A stretch of 64,000 nucleotides of DNA, from NCBI GenBank assembly GCA_949358305.1, contig OX442314.1, positions 58,103,369 through 58,167,368 on the forward strand, read 5' to 3'. Positions 1 through 10,111 of the stretch are shown here, in pieces. Each line of letters begins with the position of its first letter. The first letter of the stretch is position 1. A model generated the notes under the pieces. It saw nothing but the letters and a program-made list of their open reading frames with translations, made no database searches and had not been told where the DNA came from. The translations under genes were made by a program, and so were the position numbers. Source of the DNA: Strigamia acuminata. Its lineage: Eukaryota > Arthropoda > Chilopoda > Geophilomorpha > Linotaeniidae.

Positions 1-949
1 TGTTGATACTGCGCAAACACTTATAAGACGGGCGCCGCCATCTTGGATTTTGGAAAAGACGGTCTCGGTGAAAATGCACAGTCCAGCATGGTTTAACAGT
101 TTCCAACTGTTAAATAATCAAAAAGAATGTTAATATATATTATATTCACCGCTGTCGGCAAAAACGCTGTGGTTCCAGCGTCGAAAAACGCTTGAAACCC
201 GTCCAAAAACGAGTAATTCCGTCGTTGCCGCCCCGAACTTGGCTTCGCTGCTAAACGACGCACTTCAGACGTTCGTCGATGCCTGGTTTCTGTCTCTACG
301 GTCCGCCCGGGTCGTGCGCGATGTCCGTGGTTGCCGAAAATATGCGTTCCTGGTCAGAATTTCGCGCTGAGTTCGAATTTGGCCACGAAACTCACGCTGG
401 ACTTACAGAGAACCACCCTCTGCTACCAATGTGGAAAATAAATGATGGTGTAAGTCCAAAACAGCATATTTGGCTTTGCCAAAAATCCGCACAGGCGGTG
501 GCCATGTTTAATCATGGTTTTCAACTCAAGAGTGCATACAGAACAAATCATTTATGAGTTACATAGAATCATTGATCAGGTGACTTATGATCACATAAAT
601 GTTGAACATAGAACAAATCATGTAAAATGCAAACAATACGGAAATACATTTGGCATGGCATTTATAATCTTACAAATGCCAGATAATATACATAAACTTA
701 ACGCATATAAATACACAAATGTATTTAACAACAATGTCACTTAAATGCACGTACAGTATTCCTGCGTATTATACAAATTCGCAACTCAGGGCAGGTAATA
801 CAAATACACTGAACAATTAAAGGCACGTTGTACTAATGGCGCGATAAACCATAAACTCGCGCCAGATATCATCGCGCAATTAACACGCTTGGTAAGGTGA
901 ACATACTCGGACATGCAACTTATTTGCCTACAAAAGAAACTTATTTCCA
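1..949. other. AT-rich unique region, no gene seen
   Basis: No convincing coding region. A YY1/Pho-like core (GCCGCCATCTTG) lies at 33-44. The stretch around 515-600 resembles one around 43,140-43,200 (shared phrase on attached bases: acagaacaaatcat), so it may be a diverged dispersed repeat. The short ORFs here lack domain or composition support. Confidence 0.4.
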
Positions 950-952
950 ACA

Positions 953-1680
953 GTATACACGTCGTATACAACTCGTATACGACTTGTAAACGATTCGTTT
1001 ACGATTACGATCAAAATACGAGCTCGTATACAACGCGTATACGAGCGAGTGGAAATCATCGACCATCTCGAATACGACTCGAATTCGATTCGTATTCGAT
1101 TCGAATACGATTCGAATTCGATTCGTAACAACTCGAATACGAATCAAAGCCCGGGAAACAAAAATCGACCATCTCGTATACGATTCGAAAACGAGTCGAA
1201 TACGATTTCGCGTTGAAGAAGGGCAAAATTCGTATTCGACTCGTTTTCGAGTCGTATTCGAATCGAATACGAATCGAATTCGAGTCGTATTCGAGATGGT
1301 CGATGATTTCCACTCGCTCGTATACGCGTTGTATACGAGCTCGTATTTTGATCGTAATCGTAAACGAATCGTTTACAAGTCGTATACGAGTTGTATACGA
1401 CGTGTATACACCTCGTATACGAACGAAGTTTGTGAAAACACAATTTCCAAATAAGACGTATGTGACTACTATGTGTTTTCATGTCGTAGTAAGTATCCGG
1501 TGGATTTTCCAAACTTCGTTCGTATACGAGGTGTATACACGTCGTATACAACTTGTATACGACTTGTAAACGATTCGTTTACGATTACGATCAAAATACG
1601 AGCTCGTATACAACGCGTATACGAGCGAGTGGAAATCATCGACCATCTCGAATGCGACTCGAATACGATTCGAATACATC
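953..1680. repeat. Fold-back block: three copies of a ~160-bp unit in alternating orientation
   Basis: A unit rich in GTATACGA/TCGTATAC words occurs at about 953-1105 (plus), 1265-1427 (minus) and 1516-1680 (plus). Each copy carries the same internal phrase, such as TGGAAATCATCGACCATCTC or its complement. Copies 1-2 and 2-3 therefore form two inverted repeats, with loops of about 160 bp and 90 bp. The first loop (about 1185-1245) holds one copy of the 56-bp satellite monomer found downstream. Apparent ORFs in every frame are artefacts of the periodic sequence. Confidence 0.85.
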
Positions 1681-1736
1681 TCGAATACATCTCGAATACG
1701 AGTCGTACGAGTCAAAGTCCGGGAACGGGTCATCGA

Positions 1737-2331
1737 CTATCTCGTATTCGACTCGAAAACGAGTCGAATACGATTTCGCGTTGAAGAAGGGCAAAACTCG
1801 TATTCGACTCGAAAACGAGTCGAATACGATTTCGCGTTGAAGAAGGGCAAAATTCGCATTCGACTCGAAAACGAGTCGAATACGATTTCGCGTTGAAGAA
1901 GGGCAAAACTCGTATTTGACTCGAAAACGAGTCGAATACGATTTCGCGTTGAAGAAGGGCAAAACTCGTATTCGACTCGAAAACGAGTCGAATACGATTT
2001 CGCGTTGAAGAAGGGCAAAATTCGCATTCGACTCGAAAACGAGTCGAATACGATTTCGCGTTGAAGAAGGGCAAAACTCGCATTCGACTCGAAAACGAGT
2101 CGAATACGATTTCGCGTTGAAGAAGGGCAAAACTCGTATTCGACTCGAAAACGAGTCGAATACGATTTCGCGTTGAAGAAGGGCAAAACTCGTATTCGAC
2201 TCGAAAACGAGTCGAATACGATTTCGCGTTGAAGAAGGGCAAAATTTGCATTCGACTCGAAAACGAGTCGAATACGATTTCGCGTTGAAGAAGGGCAAAA
2301 TTTGCATTCGACTCGAAAACGAGTCGAATAC
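1737..2331. repeat. 56-bp tandem satellite, about 10.5 copies, each a hairpin
   Basis: The marker TTGAAGAAGG recurs at 1781, 1837, 1893, 1949, 2005, 2061, 2117, 2173, 2229 and 2285, an exact 56-bp period. Each monomer has a perfect 13-bp inverted repeat (CGTATTCGACTCG and its complement) around an AAAA loop, then a 26-bp linker. Copies differ at only a few sites (for example CGTATT/CGCATT), so the array is homogeneous. The long minus-strand ORFs across it (up to 259 codons) are by-products of the period and are not genes. Confidence 0.95.
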
Positions 2332-2659
2332 GAGATCATTTTTTGATCTGGGTCGTGAATGCGTCCGTATGTCACGCGAACGCGTGTTGGAGTCGATTCC
2401 GAGTTCGTATTCCATCTTGAACGCGCATTGGAGACGTAAACCAGTTTATTTTACCCACTCTCGCTCGATCCCGCTTCATCGCTCCTTGTCGCTCCTGTGA
2501 AAAAAAATACATGAGAATGTGCAGAAATGAACCTTCCAATACTCACATGAAAATTGACAACCTTGACACAAAACAGTCTATTGACACTCCCAACACCACC
2601 CCGGATGTTTTCCGGAAGAGTTTGGTCCACCCGGAATCCCCAGAATAGTCGCCCCCGAA

Positions 2660-4225
2660 ATGCGGATTTCGCGGAAGCCAATCCGCGAAAAGGTTAAGGC
2701 GTTACTAAACTTTACACCGTCTTCATCCATCGCGAATATCGCTGCCGAGATTGCGAGAGATGCGGAGGAGTGCGCAAAGATCCACGACGTCAAGAAATTG
2801 GAAAACAAGATTTCTAATCCAATTGCTAAGGCCATTTCAGCGGTCTCAAACGGATCAACGTCGTCTGAGGGATGCGCGTCTCTGAAGCCACGTTATCTCC
2901 AGGGATTCGACCGAAATGGATGTACGATGCGCCCAGACCGTATTTTCACTCAGATGTCCGAAATATTCCGGCGCCACGAGCTTGAGATACTGTACCCCAT
3001 GGAGAACAGGGGTCAAAGACGAATCAACCTGAGATCGGAAGGATGGAGCGAACTCTTCAAGATGTCGATTAATTTGGATTTCAACGTCAGCGCCTCGGAC
3101 TTCAAGACGGTCGTCGGAACGATTTTCGGACGCCTCGGGAACATCGCGAAGGAAATTGAAGCGAAAATGACAAAGGACTGTACCGGAGACGAACACGCGG
3201 TCCATCACCTCATTGTGCACGCCGTGCACTTTAATTTAAAAGAGATCATCACCCAAATGCATCAGAGTCGTCGTGACGCTGTCAAACGATTTCGAGAGGC
3301 CGACGCGCTCAAAGAGGCCCAGCGACTGGAGGACGAGAAAAATGCGCCCGCCAAACCACCACTGGATCCAGAATTGATCATGACGGAGGATGAAATTAAG
3401 AACTTTTCAGAGAAAATTCTCATCAAACTGGCGCCTGAGAAATTGGTGCAACAATTCGAGGATGCGATTGCTGAGAATCCAAGATTGGCGGATCCCCGAA
3501 CCAAATATTCGTTCAGATACGACCCCGTAATTGTGGCGGACACAGGAGTACTCGCCTCGGAGTTATCATCGGATGTGGATTATTCGATGTCGGATGTCGA
3601 ATCGCTTCGCGAGTCAACGGGCGATGAGGAAAACCACAAGGCATTTCTGGCGGCGCGGGAACACGACAAAATTGAAGTGATTCAGGTCGACGAGCCTTTC
3701 AGACTTCCTGGAGTAGGACGAGGCGGTGCAAAGGCTGGACGTCGATCGCCGTTGATGTCGAGGATGCCAAAAATGATTTTGACACCGCCAAAGGAGAGTG
3801 ACGACAATACAAGCGAGGTTGTCACGCGTGAGAGTTTACGCGAACCGGTCGAACTGAAGCCTAAGGAGAAGCGTCTCGTGGAGCCAACCTGCGCGTTAGC
3901 AATTATGGAGGAGATTATCCCGATAGATGATATTTTCTACTCATTGCCGTGGGAGCCTAAAATCGAATTGGTCGTAGATTGGAATATTCTGACGCGCCTT
4001 TTCGAAACGATCATCTTTTCGGACTTGCAGCTTGACCACAGCGCGGGCGAAAAGTTATTGTCCATCATTAAACAGTATTATGTTGGAGATTTCCTGTACC
4101 GAGTGAACAGAATTAGCCAAAAATGTTACGCGACTTCTAAACAACAGGTGAGAGTGATCCTCGTGAAAACAGCGCTTGGACTGGTCTATTGTGCGATGGA
4201 CGGTCAGGGCGCGTCTGCATTTTAA
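2660..4225 (+). CDS. Unrecognised 521-aa protein, probably encoded by an LTR element
   Basis: An open frame of 521 codons from ATG 2660; the frame stays open back to 2585 without another ATG, so a spliced or longer form is possible. No known domain is recognised. The N-terminal third is basic and helix-prone. Residues about 200-260 are highly charged (KRFREADALKEAQRLEDEKN region) and may form a coiled coil. A basic, Gly/Arg-rich patch (GVGRGGAKAGRRSP) lies near residue 355. No CCHC knuckle, protease, RT or membrane segment is visible. About 0.8 kb downstream sit a purine tract and a probable LTR, which suggests it is the gag-like or accessory 3' ORF of an element whose 5' half is missing. A host gene is the alternative. 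The call as coding is firm, the function unknown. Confidence 0.65.
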   Translation: MRISRKPIREKVKALLNFTPSSSIANIAAEIARDAEECAKIHDVKKLENKISNPIAKAISAVSNGSTSSEGCASLKPRYLQGFDRNGCTMRPDRIFTQMSEIFRRHELEILYPMENRGQRRINLRSEGWSELFKMSINLDFNVSASDFKTVVGTIFGRLGNIAKEIEAKMTKDCTGDEHAVHHLIVHAVHFNLKEIITQMHQSRRDAVKRFREADALKEAQRLEDEKNAPAKPPLDPELIMTEDEIKNFSEKILIKLAPEKLVQQFEDAIAENPRLADPRTKYSFRYDPVIVADTGVLASELSSDVDYSMSDVESLRESTGDEENHKAFLAAREHDKIEVIQVDEPFRLPGVGRGGAKAGRRSPLMSRMPKMILTPPKESDDNTSEVVTRESLREPVELKPKEKRLVEPTCALAIMEEIIPIDDIFYSLPWEPKIELVVDWNILTRLFETIIFSDLQLDHSAGEKLLSIIKQYYVGDFLYRVNRISQKCYATSKQQVRVILVKTALGLVYCAMDGQGASAF

Positions 4226-5043
4226 GAAAATAAAATTCATGAATTGACTTTGAAAACCTACAAGTGACTTTGCGCCTCGGACCCATATACGAACTGTTGT
4301 GTGTGTGTGGACTTTATTGTGATAATTGTGATACAAACGATAAGTGTTATAATTGTTTAAAATGTGATTGTTATACGCCTCGATGAAGATTTTTTACGTA
4401 AAGTTCCGTGAAAACTCAAACGCCTACGAAAGAAGATAATATTCGTTTGCGAACTTTTTATTTTTTGATATTTATATTTTACTAATCATTTTTGCTAATC
4501 ATTTTTATTAACCATTTGTGATCATTGAAATTTTGCTATCCTTATATTGTGATAATTGACGCCAAATCAGCGCCTAATCAATATTTTTATTTGCTAATAA
4601 TTTACATTTTTATAGAAATTTTGCCACCCATAGGCATTGTTAATTAATCTTGAATTATTTTATTTTCTAGTCATAACACAAAGTACCATTGTTGATGTCA
4701 AGTGTTATCAAATAATTTAACAAATTTTATAATTTTATTTAGAATTTAGTCGTAATTAGCGCCTAAACGTCTATTGATTTTGTTAATTTTTAATCAAACG
4801 ATTTTTTACAATATTCCTCTCCTAAACCCATTTGTTTGTGTTTGTTTGTTTTTGTCTGTAATTGCGCCAAGTTGTGCGCCTGTTGCGTCTGTCCAAATAA
4901 ATCCCTACCTGTGTTATGTGTTTATTATGAGATTAATGTTGTTGATTCATTATTTTTATTTATTTATATGTTCGAATTTTTATCAATCATGTTGTTAACT
5001 CCATTTAGATGTTGATTATATAAAAACCATATAATAAACATCT
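4226..5043. other. AT-rich spacer downstream of the 521-aa ORF
   Basis: About 820 bases of T-rich sequence without a supported gene. An AATAAA-like AAATAAAATTC follows the stop codon closely (about 4227), and a long T-rich run continues to 4990. In context it is the 3' untranslated part of an LTR element. Confidence 0.45.
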
Positions 5044-5056
5044 AGGTGGGGGGGAA
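5044..5056 (+). other. Polypurine tract
   Basis: A purine run (AGGTGGGGGGGAA type) lies immediately 5' of TGTCACGG. This is the arrangement at the 3' LTR boundary of Ty3/gypsy elements, where the tract primes plus-strand DNA synthesis. Confidence 0.6.
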
Positions 5057-6098
5057 TGTCACGGTCCTGACTTTAGACAGTAATAATTTTCAAAATTTTA
5101 AGCGCATTTTGCGCCTTTCCTTTAAATTTTCCCCAATCATATTGAGAAATTGTTCTAGTTTCCCTAAATCATTTTATTTTTCCCAAATCTAAATTTATTA
5201 TTTTATTTTATATTATTTTCCTTATTTTTGATATTTATCTTTAATTTGGCCTGGTTTTAATCACCCCATCCAGACAATTCATGAGAATTCTGCAATAAGT
5301 TGATATAATCGCGCTCTAAATTTACATATTTCACCCCTGATCGCCTGTTTTCTGCTCGGTCCCCATTGGAAATTGACTTGGCCTTTGACATGTGATCAGA
5401 GGTGACTTGTTCTGTCAAGACATTTTTGACAGAGAGAATAATTTTCGCCTTCGACTAGTCAACATCTTCTGTCTCAACTGGAAGATTTCCAAGTGCGATT
5501 TATGTTGCGTCTCAACGCATACGGTCATTATGCAGCCCGAATTCTCATGTTAATCTAAGTAACTACAACATTTATTATTTGCCCATTATTTGCGTACAAA
5601 TTACTGGAAAAACGGCGTATTCGACGGTCTCAATTCGTCAATACATTTTATGCCACGACTGTGACTTCCTCCTCAGCCTAGACATTTTGAACTCATACTC
5701 GTCTCAATTGCGTATTCATTTCATTATCGACGGTTCGACGACGTTGTCTGCGGTTTGGTACCTGTTTGCGCGTTCACCCAACGTTTGCGCGTGTCCAGGA
5801 GAAGAAACATACTCTTCGTAAGTACGCCTAGCATATGACGACATTTTCCCTAGTGAAGAGCGATATTTTGGTCTTAAATTCGAAGTATCAACGTTCGCCA
5901 TTTTGTACGGCGCCCGAATTGAATCCTGCACCCATAAAATACAGATTTCACGAATAGACGCTGTCTTAACCTAGCTACCACCCCCGGCAAAGTTTTAAGA
6001 GTTGCAGCGCCTGCGAACCTAAATTTTCTGGTTATTACAATCCCTGGAAATTCTTAAATTTCCGAAACCATTGTTAAAAAGTCGACTACGACGTGACA
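5057..6098 (+). mobile_element. Probable 3' LTR of a truncated Ty3/gypsy-type element
   Basis: It begins TGTCACGG directly after the purine tract. The best end is GTGACA at 6093-6098, which makes a 6-bp terminal inverted repeat with TGTCAC and a length of 1,042 bp. No matching 5' LTR is seen in the window, so the end is inferred and no target duplication can be checked. The upstream 521-aa ORF would be its last internal gene. Confidence 0.5.
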
Positions 6099-6640
6099 CT
6101 AGTTTATCGTCATTACTGGGTATTTATTCAAATTAATTTATTTAGTTTCAAGCTTTCCAGATTGGTAGGTGTACAATCAAGGAGTTGTGTGGACACAATT
6201 TTGATTTTTCTTCGCTCAATTTGCCAGGCCGATTCCGTCGCCATTGTCGTCGAGGATGTTCTTCCTTCCGTCAGTTGGCACGCATTCTTCGAAGTCTTCA
6301 TTTTCTAGTTTATCGTCGTCACTGGGTATTTATTCAAACTAATTTCTTCAAATTGATTTAATTTCAAGCTTTTCGCGTTGGTAGGTGTGCAATCAAGAAG
6401 TTGTATGAACACGATTTTGATTTTTCTTTGTTTAATTTACGAGGCCGTTGCCTCCGTCAGTTGGCACACGTTTTCCAAAGCCTTCGTTTTCTAGTTAATC
6501 GTCGTCACTCGGTATTTATTCATTGATTTAACTTCAAGCTTTTCACATTGGTAGGTGTTGAATCAAGGAGTTGTGTGGACACAATTTTATTATTTTATTT
6601 GTTCAATTTTCCAGGGCGTTGCCGCCGCCATTGTGGAATT
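6098..6640 (+). repeat. Three diverged tandem copies of a ~190-bp unit
   Basis: Copies start near 6101 (CTAGTTTATCGTCATTACTG), 6306 (CTAGTTTATCGTCGTCACTG) and 6493 (CTAGTTAATCGTCGTCACTC). Each continues with GGTATTTATTCA, a TTTCAAGCTTT phrase, TTGGTAGGTGT and an AATCAAG[GA]AGTTGT phrase. Divergence is considerable, so the duplication is old. Confidence 0.8.
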
Positions 6641-6725
6641 TCTAGTCAGCCGCGTGGGCGTAATTTGATAATTTGATTCGTTTCATTGAGGATTTCACGA
6701 AGATATTTTATTGTGTGAATTGGGG

Positions 6726-6960
6726 GCAGGAAATCCAACTCTCTACCTCCTCGTGGTTGCCCCTGGGCCACTGGTCAGTTATTATTCCAGTGGTGCTGAA
6801 TGAGAGCTCTGGTCTAGTGTTTTGAATTTGAATTTTATTCTTTGGTATTGTTAGCCTGCATTCTAGTTTATGGGTGTAGCGTTTACCAAATGCATGATAT
6901 TGCTGTTGTAAGACTGTATTCCAATCTATGAATGCAGCATGGAGCAATTTTAACATGGTG
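6726..6960 (+). repeat. Dispersed repeat, copy 1 (also at 40,676 and 48,715)
   Basis: Shares AATCCAACTCTCTACCTCC, GAGAGCTCTGGTC and TAGCCTGCATTCT-type phrases with 40,676-40,920, in the same orientation. It contains two internal half-units (a GCCTGCATTC...GTGTAGC phrase and a GACTGTATTCC...TGCAGC phrase). It may be a SINE or other short non-autonomous element; no promoter boxes were identified. Confidence 0.55.
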
Positions 6961-7175
6961 TTCATATCTAAACACTTAGCAATTCATTGCTTTAACTAAT
7001 TAAACATCAATTAATTAAGTTGTGGTGAAAGAATGAATATTTTTTACATTTTATTCATTCACATTCCTTTCTTCGCCAACAGGAATATTATTTGAGGTGA
7101 TAAATATTAGACATGGATATATATTTAAATATTCGCACAGTTTGAAATTAGATTTTTTTCTTTCTACCTGTACAT

Positions 7176-7822
7176 TGTGACCGGCTGCCCGATCAGTCCG
7201 TTCACTTACCTGCAACACAAGGCGCTTCCATGGCTCTCGCGCACCTCGTGTGTTTTCTCGCGCGCACCTGGCGCGGTCCCCCGCACCAGGTGGAGCTGAT
7301 GGTCGTTGGTCCAGCCAATTGGGAACCGGAAGTGCCCTTCCGGAAGTGCCCTTCCGGAAGTGGTCGGCCCCGCAGAAGGCCCAGAGAGTTCTCTTGCGAC
7401 CAGCGTGGCGAACGGTCGCTTCTATGATCGCTCTTCCACACTGGCAATCATGACGAATCCGATTGGCGTGGCGACTCTGTCGCCCGCCGGGACTTGATAG
7501 TCCGTGTTCCCCGCGCCTGTCCTACGTTCTCCATGAACGTAGCGACGACGCGGCCGAACAGTATTCAGACCACGCGTGTCATTCGGCCAATGGCCGCCGT
7601 GCCACGCGGTCTTGTTAGGGATGGCTGTTATGGCTGTTTCTCAGCCATCGCATTGGGAAATGCACTGTAGAGACACCACATCATACCCCTAGACATAATA
7701 AAGCTTACCTTAAACTAAACTTGTGTCTCTTGTGTATTTCGGAAGTGTATTTTATCGTGTGTGTTGTGTCCAGCGTCTCGTGGCTCTCCCCCGACCACGT
7801 GGCGTCCGTCCGAACACTCACA
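7176..7822 (+). repeat. 5' LTR of element B1
   Basis: Begins TGTGACCGGCTGCCCGATCA and ends AACACTCACA, with TGTGA/TCACA termini. It is 647 bp against 624 bp for the 3' LTR; the difference is a 14-bp duplication around CTTCCGGAAGTG (about 7336-7362) and a 9-bp duplication TTATGGCTG (about 7629). At least two substitutions also separate the pair. AATAAAGC at 7696 could be the polyadenylation signal. Confidence 0.9.
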
Positions 7823-7826
7823 ATTG

Positions 7827-7843
7827 TGGGCCCGTCCAGGATT
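7827..7843 (+). promoter_or_regulatory. Primer binding site of element B1
   Basis: TGGGCCCGTCCAGGATT lies 4 bases after the 5' LTR. It resembles the site of the 12.7-kb gypsy element (TGGGGGCCTGTCCGGGATT at 20,155) and the tRNA-Pro-type sites of many gypsy and retroviral elements. The exact tRNA is inferred. Confidence 0.6.
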
Positions 7844-10111
7844 GTTGAACTCTCTCGCGAAATTTTTTTTATTTCACTGATTGTGTTATACACAGTATTG
7901 TTTAGAAAAAGTACTTTCTTTTCAACAGAGGGGGAAATTTCTTGATCACGGTTGTGATAGGGAATCAGCAGGCGAAAACGGCCGCAAATCGCTGATTTTG
8001 GACCCTAACTTGACAAAATTTGTGGCTGTGCATGTCCAGCTTGCCTGGGTAATGGCAAGCAGGGACTTACATTGGCCACACTGTCCAACGGTCTTCTATT
8101 CTTTTCTAGCTCAGCCTAAAAAACTGAGTGGTTGGGAGAGGAATAAAATTCCAAACCTTCTTATTATTTTCTATTTCTTGGTGCGTAGCCCAAGTAAAAT
8201 AGTGGAACAGTCTGCAGCGGTTTGAACCCGATTCGAGGAGGAGGCGCGCTGGCGGCCACCAGCAAACCAAAATCCCACGGGGGAAAGACTGGCATAATCC
8301 AATTGCCACGCTGCAATACCCAGTTCCATTATGGGCCGGGCGAGGAGTCTGTGTGAACTGAGCTTTGGGTGACACCAATTTCTTTGGATGGACTTTTAGT
8401 CGGCGTCAAACCAGGTTGCTATTACAGGGAAGTTGGCCCATGTAAACATTCACTTGCAATGAATGGGGTTTATTAAAAATTTGATCTGGATAGCAGCGAG
8501 GTGCTAGCAAGCATTGGATAACTGGCAGAGAAGTTGCTGTGGCGATTCATCAGCTGTGAATCGTCCGTGGCTGCTCGAGGTGCTCGATACCAGGTTCACA
8601 TGGATCATTATCCTACCCTGTCCCGTGTACTGGTCAGAAGCAGTTGCAAGTTGATATATACAACCCAAGAACTGTGGAAATTGGGACGCGGACAGCAGGG
8701 CGAGCTGCCGGAGGTACGGGGATACCAATGGTGCAGAGCTCAAACGGTACAGAGAGTTCGTTAGGGCGTAGGAACGATATCTGTGCGTTCAGGTAGCTAC
8801 CAGCTTTGAAAAAAGACTGGGAATCTAGCCTGTAACTTTATTTTCCTGAATTATATTCATCTTTTGATTTCCAGAGCTGTTTCAGCTTGTACGAGGACTG
8901 TGCTTGAACCACAGTTTTGGGCAATCTTGACATTTTTTGGGAGTTTATTATTTTAAAACACCTTTTTTGTTTTTCTTTCTCTTCAATTTTTTACTTCCCT
9001 ATCTATGATTTTCATGGTTCTCTGGGACACCACACCTGACAGTAGGATGCATGGTCACTTTGGGATTATTAGGTTTTCCTGACGGTTGATACATGTTTAT
9101 CCGCATGACCGGGCGGTATACAGCACCAAATGGAGGGTGATATGGCTTCGAGATGGCAGCTGAAGGGTGGGACCCAATAGCAACTAGGAACAGGAGGTGC
9201 ATTGCCTTCCTCACTTTTTAAGTGCATCTAATTGTTCCACAAAAACAACCACTTCATTGGGATGTGCAGATATCCCAGTGTGGGCACGTTTCTGTCGAGA
9301 AGGCAGCCTCGTGCAAACTGAGGTGAAGGTTTCCGTAAAAGGTACGAGCGGGCGCAGTTGCGCTGATCTCTTGGGGCAGAAGGAGAGATTAACAACATCC
9401 CCGTGCACATCTGCAACTTCTGCTAAAGAAATGGTAATTTTTTGAGTGTATTTTTTCTTATATAAAAAACCACCCAGTATTTTATTTATTCCTTTTTTTC
9501 TATTTTTCTTGTCTTTCTTCCTTTGATTACCGTTGCTGTGCGACAAGAATCAATTTTTGTGACTGCGCACTTGTGCGATTAACTTTTATTGTTGCTTGCG
9601 ACGATAAAAAACTCTGTTTGAAAAGATTCGAAGTTCTATGGACACGATTTCGTGCTTTTATTGGCACAAAAGTCATGTTTTCATGGAATCAGACCATTTT
9701 GATCTGGTTCAGAACTTCTAGTTCCAAACAAAGGTCACTATTGCTTTTCGAAATGTTGTTTTTTCTGCAGAAATGTGGAAATTTAGATATTTATTGGTCA
9801 AAATCTTTATTTTCTTCATAAAATTCCAAGATGGCGGCCCGAAAACAATAGAAAAACATGTGGAGATTACAGAATTTTCGAGTAAAACCGGAATTGAGAT
9901 ATTCTCAAAACTGTTGGGAATTCTGGGAAATTAATTCTGTGAATAAATTTCGATTTTCTACCAATTGGAGACAAGGGGGGGGAGTGACATCACTAATCCC
10001 TCTCTCCAGAATGGCTACTTTAGCCCGAACTACTGCTCTCTTATTGGGTTTGAGTTAATCTCTCTCATCCATTTTGTTTGCTGCGGTCCTGCTCTTGGGC
10101 ACATTCAGTCA
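7844..10111 (+). other. Long 5' leader of element B1
   Basis: About 2.3 kb without a clear ORF. The part 7,991-8,760 is shared with B2 (52,400-52,941 plus 57,689-57,870), so it belongs to the element. Within the non-shared part, a G-run (9975-9982) followed by TGACATCAC at 9985 looks like another purine tract/LTR junction, suggesting an inserted fragment. A YY1-like CCAAGATGGCGGC lies at 9826-9838. Confidence 0.5.

Noticed and set aside
1737-2331. CRISPR-like regular array
   Set aside because: The 56-bp units abut with no unique spacers, and the context is eukaryotic satellite DNA.
1636-2415. Long minus-strand ORFs of up to 259 codons with FALLQREIVFDSFSSR-type repeats
   Set aside because: They arise because short monomers without stops read open in several frames; all frames look alike.
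7230-7497. Small plus-strand ORFs in the B LTRs (also near 13,925 and 60,683)
   Set aside because: They change length with LTR indels and differ between copies at frame-breaking sites, so they are not conserved proteins.
8000-8560. Ribosomal RNA or other structured RNA gene
   Set aside because: GC-rich but matches the B2 leader (52,400-52,941), so it is retrotransposon leader sequence.
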